DNA of 64,000 nt, taken from NCBI RefSeq assembly GCF_030733845.1, contig NZ_CP132311.1, positions 2,297,501 through 2,361,500 on the forward strand, written 5' to 3'. The notes under the pieces were generated by a model that had not been told where the DNA came from, made no database searches, and was given only the letters and a program-made list of their open reading frames with translations. This DNA is from Shinella zoogloeoides. GTDB lineage: Bacteria > Pseudomonadota > Alphaproteobacteria > Rhizobiales > Rhizobiaceae. This document shows positions 62,736 to 64,000 of the stretch, piece by piece (position 1 is the stretch's first letter; each line of letters opens with the position of its first letter). A program made the position numbers and the translations under genes.

Positions 62736-63989
62736 TCAGGCGCGTTCCGGCGTCATTTCCGCCTTGGGTCCCGCTCCCGCGCCTCGAAGTTTCACGACGA
62801 AGATCAGGAAGCCGACGAGGAGGATGACCGCCGCGACCGCGAAGGGCGCGCCGGCGAAGACGGCCGGGGCCGACGGCCCGGTGAAATGGCTGAAGACCTG
62901 CGTGAAGATCAGCGGGCCGATGATCGTGGTGATCGAGGACACGCTGGTGAGCGCGCCCTGCAATTCCCCCTGCGCGGAGGGCGGCACGCGGGCCGAGGCG
63001 ATGGAGCGCAGCGGCGGATCGGCCAGCGCCTCCAGCGCCGTCAGCGCGATCACGGCATAGACCATCCAGCCCTGCCAGGCGGAGGCATAGCCGGCAAGGC
63101 CGACGACCGAGAAGAACAGGCCGAGGACGGCCGTGCGGTATTCGCCGAGCTTCGGCACGACGCGCGGCAGCACGAAGCCCATCACGATGGCGCCGCCGAC
63201 ACCGAAGATGCCGAGCGACAGGCCGATCTGCCCCTCGCTCCAGCCGTAGCGGAACGCCGAGACGAAGGACCAGACGGACGGATAGACGGCATGCGCCAGC
63301 CAGTAGCAGAAGAAGACGAGGCCGATCCACAGCACGCCGGGATAATGGCGCATCTGCATCAGCGCGCCGAGCGGATTGGCACGGGAGATCTCGAAGCGGC
63401 GGCGGTTGGCCGGCGCAAGGCTCTCCGGCAGGAGGAGCCAGGCGGCGACGAAATTGAGGAAAGCGAGCACCGCCGCGCCGTAGAAGGGAATGCGCGGCCC
63501 GAATTCGCCCAGCAGGCCGCCGATGACCGGTCCGAGCGCAAAGCCCGTGCCGAAGGCGATGCCCATCAGCCCGAAATTCTTCGCCCGCGTCTCGTCCGTC
63601 GAGACGTCGGCGATATAGGCGGCGGCCGTGCCGAAGCTCGCTCCGCTGATGCCCGCCAGCACCCGGCCGACGAAGAGCATCCAGTAGCTCGTCGCCAGCG
63701 CGCAGATCAGGTTGTCGATGGCGAAGGTGAGGATGCAGGCGAGCAGCACCGGCCGCCGGCCGAAGCGATCCGACAGGTTGCCGATGAACGGCGCGAAGAG
63801 GAACTGCATGCCGGCATAGACGAGCAGCAGCCAGCCGCCGTCGATGGCCGCCTGGCTGATATCGTCGCCCGTCAGCTCGCGCAGATAGGTCGGCAGCACC
63901 GGCATGATGATGGCGATGCCGATCACGTCGAGGAACATGATCATGAAGACGAGAAAAAGCCCGCGCCGGGTGGACCTGGCATCGATCAT
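62736..63989 (-). CDS. TetA-like MFS efflux transporter (TCR/Tet family)
   Basis: The 417-residue major facilitator has 12 membrane helices. The loop between helices 2 and 3 reads GNLSDRFGRRPVLL, the MFS motif A, and FLDVIGIAIIMPVLPTYLRE in helix 1 is typical of the TCR/Tet family. GRVLAGISGASFGTAAAYIA and GFALGPVIGGLLGEFGPRIP (motif C) follow. Substrates are unknown; such chromosomal homologues need not give tetracycline resistance. It lies on the same strand as the MATE gene, 152 bases upstream. Confidence 0.92.
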   Translation of the reverse strand: MIDARSTRRGLFLVFMIMFLDVIGIAIIMPVLPTYLRELTGDDISQAAIDGGWLLLVYAGMQFLFAPFIGNLSDRFGRRPVLLACILTFAIDNLICALATSYWMLFVGRVLAGISGASFGTAAAYIADVSTDETRAKNFGLMGIAFGTGFALGPVIGGLLGEFGPRIPFYGAAVLAFLNFVAAWLLLPESLAPANRRRFEISRANPLGALMQMRHYPGVLWIGLVFFCYWLAHAVYPSVWSFVSAFRYGWSEGQIGLSLGIFGVGGAIVMGFVLPRVVPKLGEYRTAVLGLFFSVVGLAGYASAWQGWMVYAVIALTALEALADPPLRSIASARVPPSAQGELQGALTSVSSITTIIGPLIFTQVFSHFTGPSAPAVFAGAPFAVAAVILLVGFLIFVVKLRGAGAGPKAEMTPERA

Positions 63990-64000
63990 GGTTCGACCTC

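Overview
The window looks like a chromosomal segment of a Rhizobiaceae-type alphaproteobacterium (Rhizobium, Ensifer or Shinella are plausible). The evidence is a GC-rich sequence, a fixNOQP-type operon with fixI and fixS, an alphaproteobacterial flagellin, a long RpoD with acidic inserts, DUF982, DUF6894, DUF2924 and DUF3489 proteins, and the carA / yqeY / dnaG / rpoD neighbourhood. I cannot fix the genus from the sequence alone.

The window has two parts that meet at a tRNA gene (36676-36751). The left part, 1-36675, is an accessory mosaic. It begins inside an IS21-family element (copy A, 1-1609). An identical, complete second copy (10937-13442) lies in the same orientation. Between the copies are a PAS-PAS-GGDEF diguanylate cyclase and a cbb3 oxidase operon: ccoN, ccoO, ccoQ, ccoP, two membrane genes, the copper ATPase fixI, ccoS and an 89-residue protein. 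The arrangement resembles a composite transposon. Next come a very long flagellin, a tyrosine integrase with small hypothetical genes, and a decayed surface-glycan locus on the minus strand. That locus holds a WbpG/PseA-like sugar amidotransferase, a large multi-pass membrane protein, a surface carbohydrate synthesis protein, a broken flippase cut by an IS6-type relic, a CDP-alcohol phosphatidyltransferase and a methyltransferase. Several IS relics follow, then a second IS21-family element (30254-32749) that truncates a ParB-type methylase gene. The part ends with a DUF3489 - DUF2924 - large serine recombinase module.

The right part, 36676-64000, is ordinary chromosome. It carries a SIMPL-domain protein, a small IS200-type element, several small housekeeping or stress genes, an Abhydrolase_9-type membrane hydrolase, a branched-chain amino acid binding protein, a lytic transglycosylase-like lipoprotein, rpoD, the kbl-tdh threonine degradation pair, recQ, dnaG, yqeY and carA. 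After carA there is a 13-repeat CRISPR array with type I-C-like repeats and no cas gene anywhere in the window. A MATE exporter and a TetA-type MFS exporter close the window.

Functionally, the cco genes encode a complete high-affinity terminal oxidase with its copper-loading ATPase but without ccoG or ccoH. A possible FNR/FixK site precedes ccoN. The glycan genes beside the flagellin may once have served surface or flagellar glycosylation, but the flippase and at least one further gene are broken. The most unusual items are the orphan CRISPR array, the IS-bounded respiratory block, the oversized flagellin and the truncated methylase beside the DUF2924/recombinase module.
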